The translations under genes and the position numbers were made by a program. This document shows positions 22,261 through 33,500 of a DNA stretch of 64,000 nucleotides, piece after piece. How positions within the stretch are numbered: position 1 is the first letter of the stretch; the number at the start of each line of letters is the position of its first letter. The notes below the pieces were generated by a model that saw only the letters and a list, made by a program, of their open reading frames with translations, made no database searches and was not told where the DNA came from. Source of the DNA: Neurospora tetraspora (Eukaryota > Ascomycota > Sordariomycetes > Sordariales > Sordariaceae); assembly GCF_033439725.1 (NCBI RefSeq), contig NW_026944386.1, positions 3,906,001 to 3,970,000 of the forward strand, written 5' to 3'.

Positions 22261-23298
22261 ATGTTTTCACCACCAAATTGCACCATAATCCCCTCCTCAG
22301 CCCCCAGCGATGCAGGCATCGCCGGCGCAGGTGTAAGTCCCCCCTCCCACCCTTATCCCCCATCCTCACTCACCCTCCCGCCTTCTTCTCCCCGCGTTCA
22401 AGTTTTCTAACACCCACACTCGAAAAAACAGGTCCTCATCTCCTCCTCCCTAACCGCCACCATCGCCCTCCTCCTCTCCGCCTCTCTAATCCTCCAATCC
22501 ACCCTCTTCCCGCACTCCACAACCACATCCCGGCCCTCCACCATCCGCCGCAAGCTCCTCGCCTCCTACTCCGACCAGCAGATCCTCATCGGCATCACGC
22601 TGCAATCGCTCGGCCTGGCACGCTCGTCGCACATCATCCCCTACCACTTCTTTATCATCTGGATGCTTTCCCTGCTGTCCATGGCCACGCACAACGCCAC
22701 GCTCCTGGCGCTGGTCCAGGACTTCAAGAGGGATTGGGTGTTGAGGTGGATGAGGCAGGGCCTGATGTTTGTCAATTTGGCGCTGAGTTGTGTTTATGGG
22801 GTGGTGGTGCTGGAGGGGAAGAGGAAAGGGTGGGAGGGGACGTTGCCGGTGGGGTGTATATGGGCTGCCAGTGATAATGTTTCTTCTTCTGGGTTGGAAG
22901 GAGGAGAAAACAACAAGAAGGTGGCAGCGGGTGGACTTGATTACGTGGGGACGATCGTGACGATTGCTGGGAACGTGGTGGTGTTTGGGCTGGCTACTTG
23001 GTACTTGCAGAGTAGGAGGCAAAAGTGGTATAGGGTTGTGCAGCTGGTGGGGATGCTTTTGATGATGGGGATTGCGGTTGGTGCTGCCGTGAGGGTGTTT
23101 CTGCTGTCGCAGGCGTTTGGGAAGCCGGATGTTCAGCTGAGCGATGAGGGGGAGAAGCAGTTGGGTTTTGGGAGCTTGTTGGGGCTGTTGATGATGGCTT
23201 TGCCGATTATATCGATCATTGAGATCAAGAGGGGAGATGTAGTGGTGGCGCCTCCCTTGAGGGATGATGCATCTGATGATGAGAAGCCGTTAGTATGA
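22261..23298 (+). CDS. Seven-TM hypothetical integral membrane protein
   Basis: Exons 22261-22332 and 22432-23298, joined across a 99-nt intron (GTAAGT..CAG), give 312 aa. The N-terminus has a short Cys-containing ectodomain and then the motif DAGIAGAGVLIS. About seven hydrophobic helices follow, including one with ASYSDQQILIGITLQSLGLA and one with PYHFFIIWMLSLLSMATHNA, which match a widespread uncharacterised ascomycete family. The acidic tail DDASDDEKPLV is likely cytosolic. The family is distinct from the rhodopsin-domain genes around it: no LRFYSKR or DDW motif is present. Function is unknown. Confidence 0.85.
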
Positions 23299-24177
23299 TT
23301 AAGGTAGAAGGGCTGAAACAACGGAGGAGGGAAAGCAAACTTTAGCAATCCATAGTCTACTGCTTCTGTTCACATCGCCGTTTCATGGCTTGGGCGGAAT
23401 TGTTCGCTTGGAAATCTCCGAGCAATGATTAGCGGTTTCTTCTCCCGTCCAAATTTTACGGCAATCGGAGGTCCGAAGGTGCGGGCACGGGATGGATGAT
23501 ACCTTGATATCGAGATACTTTAGCCTACAGTCCGGGCCGTCGTCAATTGGTCGGAACCGAGTGGACTATAACACGACCGCGTAATAAACTTTCTCCAAGA
23601 TTGAGATAGATGAAGTCGGGTATGGCAGAGGATAGCCGGCTTCTGCAGAAAGTTAGGTAGGACTGAGAGTTGCGATTCTGGTCCGGAGTTTTGAGCTCGC
23701 GGTACTCAAGCCAAGCTGGTCGACAGCAAACGAGCAACCCGGTCTCAAGGTCTCGTGTGCGAAACCAAGCAATTCTAATCTTAGAATCAAAACGGTTTCG
23801 TTCCATCTTAAACGACGAGGCGAATCCGTGTTTGTGATTCCTCTGACCCTTGATCTCAGGCCAAACGGCATTGTGATATCGGCCAACGCGCTCACCTGCA
23901 ATGGACCTTCCTCATCCGTCAACAACGTACCAACACAAGGTAACATCATGTTGGAGAAGTCCATACTCCAGACGGCAAACAACATTGGTAGCGGGACCGG
24001 ATAAACATTATGCGTTCCCATGTCCGGTCAAGACGGCACGGTCGTTTCTCCGCTATAAGGACGGCGAAGAGCTCATCGAGTCGGTCCGGTCCGAAACCAT
24101 CCATCACTTCGTGTTCACAGTATCTTCCCCTTCCATGTCATCACTGTGTGAAACTGAACTCTCAGCAGTCAGTCACG
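23299..24177. other. Spacer upstream of the cytochrome-domain gene
   Basis: Only short frames on both strands. Nothing recognised. Confidence 0.5.
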
Positions 24178-24932
24178 ATGCGTCTCTCCCAACTCGCCGC
24201 CACCCTCCTGGCCCTACTAGGCAACGCCGCCTTCGCCAAACCCGTTGTTGTCCAGTCTCGAGACACAGTACATGTAGCAGCCAAGTACTGCGACGCCTCA
24301 ACCAGCATTTGCTACTCCGAGTTCATCAGTCCCGAGAAGATCGCCTACCGGTTTGCCATCCCGGACAACGCGACCGCCGGCAACTTTGACGTCCTGCTGC
24401 AAATCGTTGCTCCCAAGGCCGTCGGCTGGGCAGGTCTCGCATGGGGAGGCGTCAGTAAGTCATTCCATCCCACACCCGACGACACTCTCAAATCTCTAAC
24501 ACCAAACAAAAAACAGTGGTCAACAACCCCCTCCTAGTCGCCTGGCCCTACCAATCCTCCGTCATCGCCTCCAGCCGCAAAGCCTCAGCCCGCACCTACC
24601 CGCAAGTCTCCAACGACGTCAGCTACAAGGTCCTCGCGGGGTCCGGAGCCAACGCGACGCACTGGACACTCAACGCTCTCGCCAAGGGCGCGAGTGCTTG
24701 GGGAACCACCAAGCTGGATCCCAATAGCAGCGCGGTTCCGTTCGCCTATGCGCAGTCCCGTAGCCCGCCGACGAACCCGGCTGATGTGGCTAGTAGGTTT
24801 AGCATCCATCAGAGTAAGGGGAAGTGGAGCCATGATTTGGCGAGTGGACGGATTGCCAACTTTTCGAGCGCGGTTGATCAGCTTTCTAGAATGGAGGCGA
24901 AAGAGGGGAGTCTAGTCGGGAAGACTAACTAG
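24178..24932 (+). CDS. Secreted CDH-type cytochrome (DOMON/AA8-like)
   Basis: Exons 24178-24454 and 24517-24932 (62-nt intron GTAAGT..CAG) give 230 aa. A signal peptide is clear (MRLSQLAATLLALLGNAAFA). The mature protein resembles the b-type cytochrome domain of cellobiose dehydrogenase: a CYxE-like SICYSEF, then WAGLAWGG followed by Met93 in GVMVNNPLLVAWPY, where Met is the expected axial haem ligand. The codon for this Met is split by the intron. A His ligand is expected in the C-terminal third (HWTL or FSIH are candidates). No flavin dehydrogenase or CBM follows, so this is a stand-alone haem protein of the AA8 type. The LPMO-like gene 440 bp downstream suggests an electron-transfer pair (inference). 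Confidence 0.85.
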
Positions 24933-25371
24933 CCGATGGATACGTCAAGATGGTGATTAAGAGGAGAGCCACTCTCGAACACAGTGTTGCTGAGTTGGTT
25001 TCGTGTAGATCTATCCCTTGGTTTGGTAGACGTCAGTGAACAGAGAGATGGAAGAGAAGCGTTTGCCGAACAAGACATACATACACGCTCGGAATGAACG
25101 ATCTGTCCGCATAACACCTTGTAGATATCCATCATATGCGCCCCAATCATGATTGGATGCTTGCCAGAAATCAGGGGTATTAGGCAAAACCGCATGGAGC
25201 TGTGATCCCGCTTCTACACCCTCGATATGCCTTCTGATGTAGGCGAGCCGTACCTGCAGGTAAGTACCTATTTAAGGACCAGCTGTTCACCACCAACAAG
25301 CAACGTTGATACCCGCCACAGCACTCCAAGTATCTCCACCCACCATCGTTATCCACTTCAACACCAACAAA
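24933..25371. other. Spacer between cytochrome and LPMO-like genes
   Basis: A compact 439-bp tandem spacer. A TATTTAAGG box at about 25269-25277 lies near 100 bp before the LPMO-like ATG and may be its TATA element. Confidence 0.45.
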
Positions 25372-26179
25372 ATGCAGCTCCCCCTCCTCCGCCTTGTCTC
25401 CCTCCTGGGCCTCCTCTCCGGCGCCACAGCCCACGGCCTAGTCCAAAACCCACCCACCCGCTCCCCCGGCGACGCCACCGCCGCCGCCTGCGGCAAGACC
25501 ATGGCCAACTTCTACAAGGCCGACAACACCAGCTACCCCGAAGCTTTACTTAGGGCCAACCCCGGCGGCCTCAAGGACGGGTACAACGCCAAGAACTGCA
25601 ACCTCTGGCTGTGCAAGGGCTATCAGTTTGGGGATAACAAGGCTGGTGTGCAGCAGTATGTAGGAGGGCAGGAGGTTGTGTATAAAGTCTGGATTAGGAT
25701 TCCGCATGCGGGGATATGTTTTTCTGTTTCTGTTTTTCGCTTTTGCGGCGGGCTGAGGTGATGTTGGCGATGGATTTGGAGGATGAGTGATGTGTGATGC
25801 TAATGATAAGAGCAGTATGCGAACGTCAGCGTCGTTGATACGACCACCAACTCGGCAATTGGATCGCCGTTGCTAGCTTGGCCGAGTGGTTACGCGGCTT
25901 CGTCAAACCCGCCGAAGAATCATACGGATTTTAAGGTCAAGATCCCGGATAACCTGGGAGGAAGGTGTAGTCAGGCTGGTGTTTGGTATGTTGTTCCTTC
26001 CATCGTAACCCAGCATCGTCGGTTCACTCGGTCTCTAACTGCAGTGGCTTTGCAATAGCGTCCTCCAGTGGTACTGGTTCGGACAGGCTCAGACTTATGA
26101 GTCTTGTACCGACTTTGTCGTGCCTGAGGTGACAGCAGCTGCCGATTCTCCGATCCGGAAGCGTGAGTGGTGGGCTTGA
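25372..26179 (+). CDS. Secreted LPMO-like copper protein, three exons
   Basis: Exons 25372-25713, 25816-25985 and 26059-26179 give 210 aa. The signal peptide ends in SGATA, leaving His21 as the mature N-terminus, as required for a copper histidine brace; the second His is His112 in RIPHAG. The C-terminal TYESCTDFVV carries the usual Tyr/Cys/Phe pattern. The pattern ACGKTMANFYKADNTS and later CxLWLCKGYQFGDN fits the fungal chitin-binding type-4/LPMO-like family; the exact AA family is not certain. Exon 2 to 3 splicing (GTATGT..TAG) is clean. The exon-1 donor is odd: the frame and homology place it at 25714, where the sequence is ATATGT rather than GTATGT. A downstream GT would add a few residues instead. 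Confidence 0.78.
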
Positions 26180-27392
26180 GGGGCCATCTTCGAGGAAGTA
26201 ACTGTCGAAGCCGATCGATCGGATGAGATGTGCGTGTAGCTACTACTGGCGCGGGGAGAAAGAAGGAACGTTTATGGCCCGCCGGGAACTTAAAAAAGGT
26301 GGTGGTTAGCCGAGTGTTGCTGGCAAGTGAGAGTCACGGAAGGAAAGGGTTGGGGTGCTCAACTTCATGTAAAATCAATGTGCCTGAACTCACAACCTGA
26401 GGTGATGAGCAATGTGAGTAACATGGTGCTTTCCTTTGCTCTCGCTCACTCAGCTCTCATTCTGTGACTGCGTCATCATGACCAACAGACCTCATTAACG
26501 ATGACCACCACGAGCCCGGAAACCACGATTCAGCCATAGTAGCTTCTTAATCTAGTGACTGCAGCAAGCTGAGAAGCTAGGATGGCGTTCCTGTATCAGA
26601 AGTACCTCTGTTAGTGAGAGCCGAGCTTAACTATGGCAGAAATGATCGGTCTACTACCCCTTTTTAACAGCCAGGACTTTGCATTTGGTGAGCTGAGGCT
26701 CGAGTTTCAACTCGATGCTTGAATCGAACCTTCTGTTCCTTTAAGGGAGAAAGTTAGAGGTAGTTGGCACTGCAATTGAATTTTGTTTCCACGACGAAAT
26801 GTGCATCGCAGCAGTCACTACTTACCTCTAGATCTAGTATGCATATAAGACTCTGGAAGTAACCCAGCTAAACGGCGGTATCGACCCCTGGTTTTGGGAG
26901 AATAACTTTGGTGAAACGACGCTTTGAGGGGTGAAAGGGTTGTGGCATGGTGATGCACTTTGTTCCATGTTGGTGTTCGAGATCCCCGCAGCCGTGATCC
27001 CGTCGTGCCCCTGATGAGACAGAGTCCCCCGGCCCGCCGCCCGCGCCTGCAGCGCATTACGTCACAAGCAGGCACAGGGGCAGCCCTATAGCGGCCCGGG
27101 CTGTTCCCCGGCATCCTCTTGACATGTTCCAACAACGCACGAACGCAGTGACATCGCCATCATCGGAAACGCTCAGCAATTATATTACCATGCATTCAAT
27201 ATTCCGTTGATGGAAACCCGGAGCGGCTCTTTGGGTCTTCATACTCCGGGATCTGACATTTTTCAGGCAGTTCGGGCGCATTATCTGGTCGAAAATGAGG
27301 AGTGATTCTAGTGAGTTGAGGGCACAGACGCCATGTTCAGATTGGACTTGGCTGACAGCACTGAGACCCAGTACAGTAGTTCCCCTTGCCTT
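26180..27392. other. Spacer with a GC-rich block
   Basis: No credible gene. The block 26990-27120 is GC-rich (CCCGGCCCGCCGCCCGCGCC type) but has no recognisable structure. Confidence 0.45.
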
Positions 27393-28732
27393 CTAGTTTT
27401 GCATCCCTCTTTCAACCTCCAGAATAGCAACTGAATCATCGTCCTTGGAGTGCTTGTTATAAAAGTCGCTCGAACCACCGCTCGAACCACCGCTCGGACT
27501 CCCATACCACGACTTTACCTTTCTCTGCTGATTATCTTGCAAAACACCCATAGCCATGACCTCCCCGTCAGGCCTCTTCTTTTCCCTTGTAAGCTTGGGT
27601 ACCAAAAGTCGGATGAATGGTATGGAAGCGCCTATGATTGTGCAGCTGACTTCGACGGAGTTCAAAGCAATTCCCAAGCCAGCTGCGTAGAGTTCTTGTT
27701 GACCGAGAAAGAACGTTTCGTAGGTTTTTTGGACTTTGAGGATTGCCACAACCCCGGCTCTGGAGAGATGTTAGCGAGTTCTGGCAAATGCTACCTAGGT
27801 ATACAGTATAACAGAAATTCCAGCTACGTTGATGCAAACACTGGAAAGAGGAAACTCACAAGCATCCAGTGCTCATAGCACATATGATGGCAATCTTTTG
27901 CTGCCGCTGCATTTGAAGCTTCCATACAACTAGTGTAGGAACCATGGATAGCAAGAAATCCTAATGGAAGGCAAGACAGGTTAGCAATGAAAACCAGCCA
28001 AATGATGGCCATGTGTAAGGTACCATGTTCGAGAATAAAATGGGAGAAAATGGCGGGACAAGCTTACCGTAAGAGCGGCGAAACCATATGCAGCCAAAGT
28101 CATTGGTACGGTTATGGTCCGTGGAATGCAGTGTGTATTGTCATCCTCATTCAAGAGCGCGACCAAGACGCTCCCGCATTGGGCAAAGGGCTGAACGATG
28201 GAAAGTGAAAAAAGAAAGACCGAGCTCGTTGTCATTGCGATCCAAAGGACGGTCTTCTGCGTCTTGTTTCTAACCAGCCAAAGAAGCGTGATAAAAAACG
28301 AGAGCTTGGAAACCCAGCAAATGGTAATGCCCGTGAACAACAACGGAAGTTGAAAGACGTGGTTTTTGTCGAACATCGGCCAATAAATTGCTTTACCTAA
28401 AGTTTTGATGTCGCTCGTATGGAAGCCAAGCCCGTACTGCGTGTCATAGAGGGCGAGAACGATATAAGCAGTGGCTATAACCTTTTACATGTTAGCTTCA
28501 GGCGTTCTCCAGGCTCGTAGATACCAGTACTTGCTGGTGGGAGGGACTTTCTTACCCAGGCAACAATCAAGACCCAATCGTCAAGAAAGTACTTGGTCTT
28601 CGAAATACGCTTCGAATAGAATCGCAGGGACATGCAAACAGTGGCAAGGACGTGAAATACAATCATGCTGCTAGCCATAGTCGGTATTGCAGTTTCGACC
28701 ATTCGTCCCGTATCCCCGAGTGGTTGAGGCAT
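27393..28732 (-). CDS. Rhodopsin-domain 7-TM protein, copy B
   Basis: Member of the fungal rhodopsin-domain (PTH11/SAT4-like) membrane family. Exons on the minus strand are 28732-28556, 28481-28068, 27960-27860 (101 nt) and 27759-27393, giving 352 aa with intron phases 0, 0 and 2. Landmarks: CMSLRFYSKR, LDDWVLIVAW, TQYGLGFH, WVSKLSFFITLLWLV, DFLLSMVPTLVVWKLQM, CAMSTGCL, VEVSCTIIGASIPF and the tail DDDSVAILEVE. About seven helices; a role as a surface receptor or transducer is inferred, not shown. An upstream in-frame ATG at 28825 would add 31 residues; I prefer 28732, which matches the sister genes. All splice sites are canonical and the gene appears whole. Confidence 0.88.
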
Positions 28733-29710
28733 TGTGTTGGATGAAGAAGTAAGAGAGTCAAGACGATTTTTTGACGGTGTTTGGAATAGAAACCTGTGCG
28801 AGGAAGTAGGAACAAACCCATTCATAAAACCCAAACAACCAGGAACACGGCGCCTTATAAGTTGAACGGTTCAAGAACCGTATCTAGCTGTCTGAGAGGA
28901 ACTGAAGCCGCTAGTGAAAAGGGGTTGCCCATCTCTCAGTCCGTATATATGTTTATGGACTGTCTTGAATGCTGGAAAGACTGCAGGCAGTTTTCTCATC
29001 GACAAGACGGGGTATGTTTGAGAAGATCTTGATGTTTTCTCAACTGGACTAAAAGCAAACAAACAACCAATTTCTATCCCTTGCGGCGAGACATCCCAAG
29101 CCACAACTCGTTATCGTCACTTTACGCTTTCTCGACAATGCTGCATTCTTAACACCAGAAAGTCGATATTGAATCTATCTTTCTTTGAGGGAAGATCAGC
29201 GTACCTGTAGCAGTTCGCAAAGTTGGCTACAACTTTGGAGCGTTGCGTTGCTATCTGATTTGCGGAGCTGCCGAACGAATGAAATCACATGCTTAATCTC
29301 GAAGATGGTCGGGACTAATGGCAGTCACGATCTTGTTGCGTTTTCAGATTACTTGGATGTTTCCAATGGAACTCAAGGGCATTACATGATGTCAGCTCTT
29401 TCACTTTCTATACCTAGATTCGGAAGTCACGTTCAATCTGGATTGTGGTGGGCGGATGGGCCTGGGAAGGAATGCACGAGAGTCCATGTGGCAGTCGTGA
29501 CCGACCATACCTTTAAATGCTGTGTTTATTCTAAATTTTGCTGAGCAATCCCTCTGCTCGATTCTTCTTCCAGAGAAGCATGAACTCCGCCAGTCATTCC
29601 CATTTTCGCCTTCAATTCTTCGTTTCTAGATGACCTGGCTTCGGGACGGGTGTGGCGAGTCCGCTTCCGGGGCCTGCCCACTGACCGCTCTGTACTTAAA
29701 ACGCCTCCCG
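28733..29710. other. Spacer between copies B and C
   Basis: Promoter side of copy B (minus strand). No further gene seen. Confidence 0.45.
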
Positions 29711-29740
29711 TCTCCTGCCGTCTCCTGCCGTCTCCTGCCG
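29711..29740. repeat. 10-bp minisatellite
   Basis: The unit TCTCCTGCCG occurs three times in perfect tandem with a degenerate unit just before. It lies about 100 bp downstream of the stop of copy C. Confidence 0.9.
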
Positions 29741-29835
29741 TCTTCCTCGACATTCGAACCTACACAAACTGGCCAACCAAACTGAACGCAACCACGGGCA
29801 TGGACACTATCAAAGACACTCGACAACAAGATCAA

Positions 29836-31112
29836 TCAGCGCTGCATTCCGCTGTCAACCTCCAGGATGGCAACCGAGTCGTCCTCCTTACCTGTCGACG
29901 GCTGAGTATAAGAATCACTCGAACTTTCAAGCCTCGCATGTCCTTTGCTCTGCCGATTGCGTTGCAAAACACCCATAGCCAAGGGCACCGGTCTGGGTCC
30001 AGATCCAGCGATTCCAGCCTCAGGATCGTAACTCTCCCCCTTCATTCTGGCCCTGATTTTGCGCACCAACGGGCTGCAGAAGGGAACACAAGCGGCTCCT
30101 ATCGTGGCCGTGATCTCGGCTTGAACCAGGACTAGCATCGTTGCGATGTTGTAGGTGCCGTTGTCACCGAGGGTGGCGTTCATGACTGTCTTGCCAAGTC
30201 CGACGCCTCCGGCACTGAGAGATGATAATCAGTCATGAAATTCGGAGCCAGGCAACGGGCCAGGAGCGACAGGTTTGCAACTTACATGAAGCCCAAACTC
30301 ATGGCGGATATGATGCTGATCTTTCGGCGGTCCTCCATGTTCAATCTCCAGATCACTAGGGTGGGAACCAAAGAGAGGGCGAAGTCCTATGCAATAAACA
30401 TGTGAGAACAAGAATCCGGGATTGGCTGTCGGGCTGACTTACCATAAACACATGGTAAGCAGATGAGAATGTGTTATACGTTTTTACACTCTGCTGCTTG
30501 ACGCAATAACTGTTTTCCCCCAGAAGTGGATTCGGCATCGCCTGAAAGGTGCACTGGAAGAAGGAGATGATGGAGATGCCCAGGGTGATGGCTGTGCAGG
30601 TGGTGATCAAGAACCAAACTGCGATCTTCTGCCATCTCTTGACAACGAGCCGAAGGAGGGTAATGCAGAAGGAAAGTTTGGAGACGGCGGTGCCTAAGAC
30701 TGCGAAGAGTTCCATGATCGGGGACCATTTGAGGAGGACGACCACCTTCTGCATGACCTTGACCATGTCACCGCTAGCTATTAGCTTCTCGACGGGCACG
30801 CCAAGGCCATTGTTCGTCTGCCAGAGGACTATGACCGTGTATATGAGCTCTATGATCTTTTATCGGTGTTAGGTACGTACTTCACAGGCATTGTTCAGGG
30901 CCATCAACCAAGGGGAGGTCTTGAAGAGACATGGAATTGACAAAGGGAAAAGGACTTACAAAGGAGAGAACGAGTACCCAATCATCCAGGTGGAACTTCG
31001 ACTTCGCAATGCGCTTGGAGTAGAATCTGAGGCAAATGAAGACAAGGGCAACAACAAGGTAGGTTATCATACCCCCAAAGAGTACTCCCAATGCATCCTT
31101 ATCTTTGCCCAT
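29836..31112 (-). CDS. Rhodopsin-domain 7-TM protein, copy C
   Basis: Same family and gene plan as copy B. Exons 31112-30960, 30856-30443 (414 nt, identical in length to copy B), 30386-30286 (101 nt) and 30214-29836 give 348 aa. Landmarks: FICLRFYSKR, LDDWVLVLSF, NNGLGVP, AVSKLSFCITLLRLV, DFALSLVPTLVIWRLNM, SAMSLGFM, then AEITATIGAACVPFCSPLVRK and the tail KEDDSVAILEVD. All introns are GT-AG. The start is the first ATG (31112); the frame extends further upstream only to a TTG. It is on the same strand as copy B and follows it as a head-to-tail tandem. Confidence 0.88.
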
Positions 31113-32466
31113 TTTCCCAGACTTTGGCGGTTCGTTGTTGTACAAAGCGAGTGGTATACAACAGAGCGGTTTGCCCGAATCCAGCGATGAGCCCAATTGG
31201 CACGATGAATGTCGAGATGGAGAACTTGTGGAATGTCTCTCGGTTATCTTGACTCTTTTGAGGTTGATTAAGCGGGCAGCTTCCAGTCAACTATATAACC
31301 TCAACCTCAAAGAAGCTAACATAGGCCTCCTTTCCATTGCTTCGCGGCGTCAATGGACTGCGTTCCTCATTTGACGAGTTTGCACATACAATGACGATTG
31401 CGATCAAAGTTGGAAGCGGAGGCGTCCAATACAGAACCTCGTAGGTCACGCTCCTACAGTCTCATGAAACTCTCATTGTCCAAGGCGCAACCTTCTTGCA
31501 GGGATCTCCGCGGTGTTTGCTAACCACCTCTCACCCCTATGTTGAATGACAGAGGCTGGCCAGGCCATTCTGTTCTCACAAACTAAGCTAAAAAGCTCTC
31601 GAAAACCTGTAACGTATCATTCTGCTACAGATATTCAGCATATATCTCGCAGAAGACCTCGAACCCCATCGAGTTTCGCAGCTTGATATGACCAAACCGG
31701 CTTAACAAACATGGACTTTACACTAGTCTGTCTTGAGCTCGATCACAAACCAGGAACGCCACGGACGCCGACATGAACAATGCTATTTTCATATCCACTA
31801 GTGTACTCGCGGCAAACTTTGTGGGTGCAATAATGGTTTGCTGTGCATACGGCTCCTTCTCCAGGTTTCGGATCATGCCGATCATGCCGTTACTTGCGGG
31901 GCCGCTTCAAACTGCAAAGACCTCAAAGGCGCCGTTTTCCTTGAGGTTTGCCATACAAACTGCTCGAGATTTCTCCTACGGCTTGCCTCGAATGGATTTG
32001 GCAACCATCGGTCCGCGCACCGGGAAGATGGGTAGGGAAGCCGAAGAAGAAGCAGATCAGATACCTGACAACTGACATGAACCAAATTTAGACTGAAACA
32101 TCACACATCATCGTTTTTATTTTCTCAATGTTGTCGTCAGAATGGCCTAGAAGTCATGTTGATGCAGGTCGATCCGGAGCTGGTCCGACTTCCGAGCGCC
32201 GATGTGGGATGTGGGGCCAGCTTCCCGTCCGTCCCTTCCCGTCCGTCCACATTCCGATCCGGGATAGTGGAGCTCTTGATCAGTATACCAGCTCTGGTTT
32301 GTTCAATCTTCTTTCCCACAGCTCTATTATTCTTCTCAGTTTCTCAGGCACCTCAGAGGTCTCAAAATTCCCGTTTCTTGAGCGACTCCTTGTTCACAAC
32401 GTCAATGGGTTCATTGATCAGTCTAGAAACTTAAGCCCCCGCCGCAGCTGCCACTCGAGCTCTTGA
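31113..32466. other. Spacer upstream of copy C
   Basis: No supported gene. A 100-codon frame begins with an ATG at 31773 but shows no domain-like pattern. Confidence 0.4.
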
Positions 32467-33265
32467 GCTTTCCCTTCTTCCACAACAAAACAATCATGGA
32501 AGACACTCGGCAATATCATCACCAACTTTGCGTTTGAAGACAAAAACTGCACTTTGTCGACTCCCGGAATTAATTCATATACACGACTGTATCAACTGGA
32601 GCATCTGATACGAGGGCTGGATGATAGTTTATCGCGATCAAACAAGGTGAGTCGATTGCACCCAATCGCCTGATTCCTCGCACATCCTCCAACGCTAACG
32701 CCAACCCAAGCTAGTGACCAACTACCTTCATCACCATATTCAACTTCTTCTTCCACACCTTTCTCGATGCCTCCCTCGACTTTTCGATCCTTCCTCGTCC
32801 ACCATCTTCCAATCTGCAGTTTCGATCCTACGCCTCATATGCTCAGACCCGATACCTACCTACCTACGCAACAAGACGACTGTAGTTTCTCTCCCGTCCA
32901 GCGCCCCTCTGACTTCCAACGTCTCTGGATATCGTAACACTTCGTGTTCACAAATTCAGTTCGGCTACCGCCCGACTCTTTCATGCCTCGTACACCGACA
33001 TCCGTTATCTTGCGATAACATTACGCCATACGGTTCCCATCACGAATGGTCTCGAACGGAAGAGCGGTCGACAGGGTATGCAAGGCGATATAGAAATCGA
33101 CAAATATGGTGGCAACGACACGGAATCCAGAGAAAAGGTGGTAGCAATCAGCTACAGCGACGGGTTCGTTTCATGCCGCCGGTTCTGATCCCAGTGTCAG
33201 CTTCGATCAAAACCCATAAAACGCAAAGGATGACCTCCTGGTTGTCGAAGAAAGGTGTCTGCTGA
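32467..33265 (+). CDS. Possible two-exon gene, incomplete 5' end
   Basis: A 60-codon frame (32467-32646) ends TRLYQLEHLIRGLDDSLSRS, meets a GTGAGT donor at 32647, and continues in phase after an AAG acceptor at 32710 into a frame starting LVTNYLHHHIQLLLPHL. The 64-nt intron has a GCTAAC branch site. The joined helical, Leu-rich sequence looks like coding sequence of an uncharacterised fungal protein. The only nearby ATG (32496) is in another frame, so the start is missing or the frame is broken. The second frame runs to 33265, but its later part is Ser- and Arg-rich and may not be coding. Confidence 0.33.
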
Positions 33266-33472
33266 GTCATTATTGAGAAAAATGAAGGCGAAGCCGTCGA
33301 CGGGGCAACAAAAATGATGCGTTTTGGTCCAACAACCAAACCCAGGACTCGGTGCTGGGAAGGGCGAGGGGTGACTAGCCATCTTATGCTCGACCGAAGA
33401 TGCATTTCCGGGACCGAAACAAACACCGAGCACTATGAGAGAAGCCCGAGGAAGCAAGGGAGTTTAGGGCGC

Positions 33473-33500
33473 AAAAAAAAAAAAAGAAGAAAAAAAAAAA
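33473..33500. repeat. Poly-purine A-rich tract
   Basis: Almost uninterrupted A run with three G interruptions. Simple sequence, prone to length error. Confidence 0.8.

Noticed and set aside
25714-25815. U12-type AT-AC intron
   Set aside because: The donor ATATGT does not match ATATCC and the acceptor is AG, so a mutated GTATGT is a simpler reading.
29711-29740. CRISPR-like repeat
   Set aside because: Three direct 10-bp units without spacers; CRISPR is not expected in a fungal nuclear genome.
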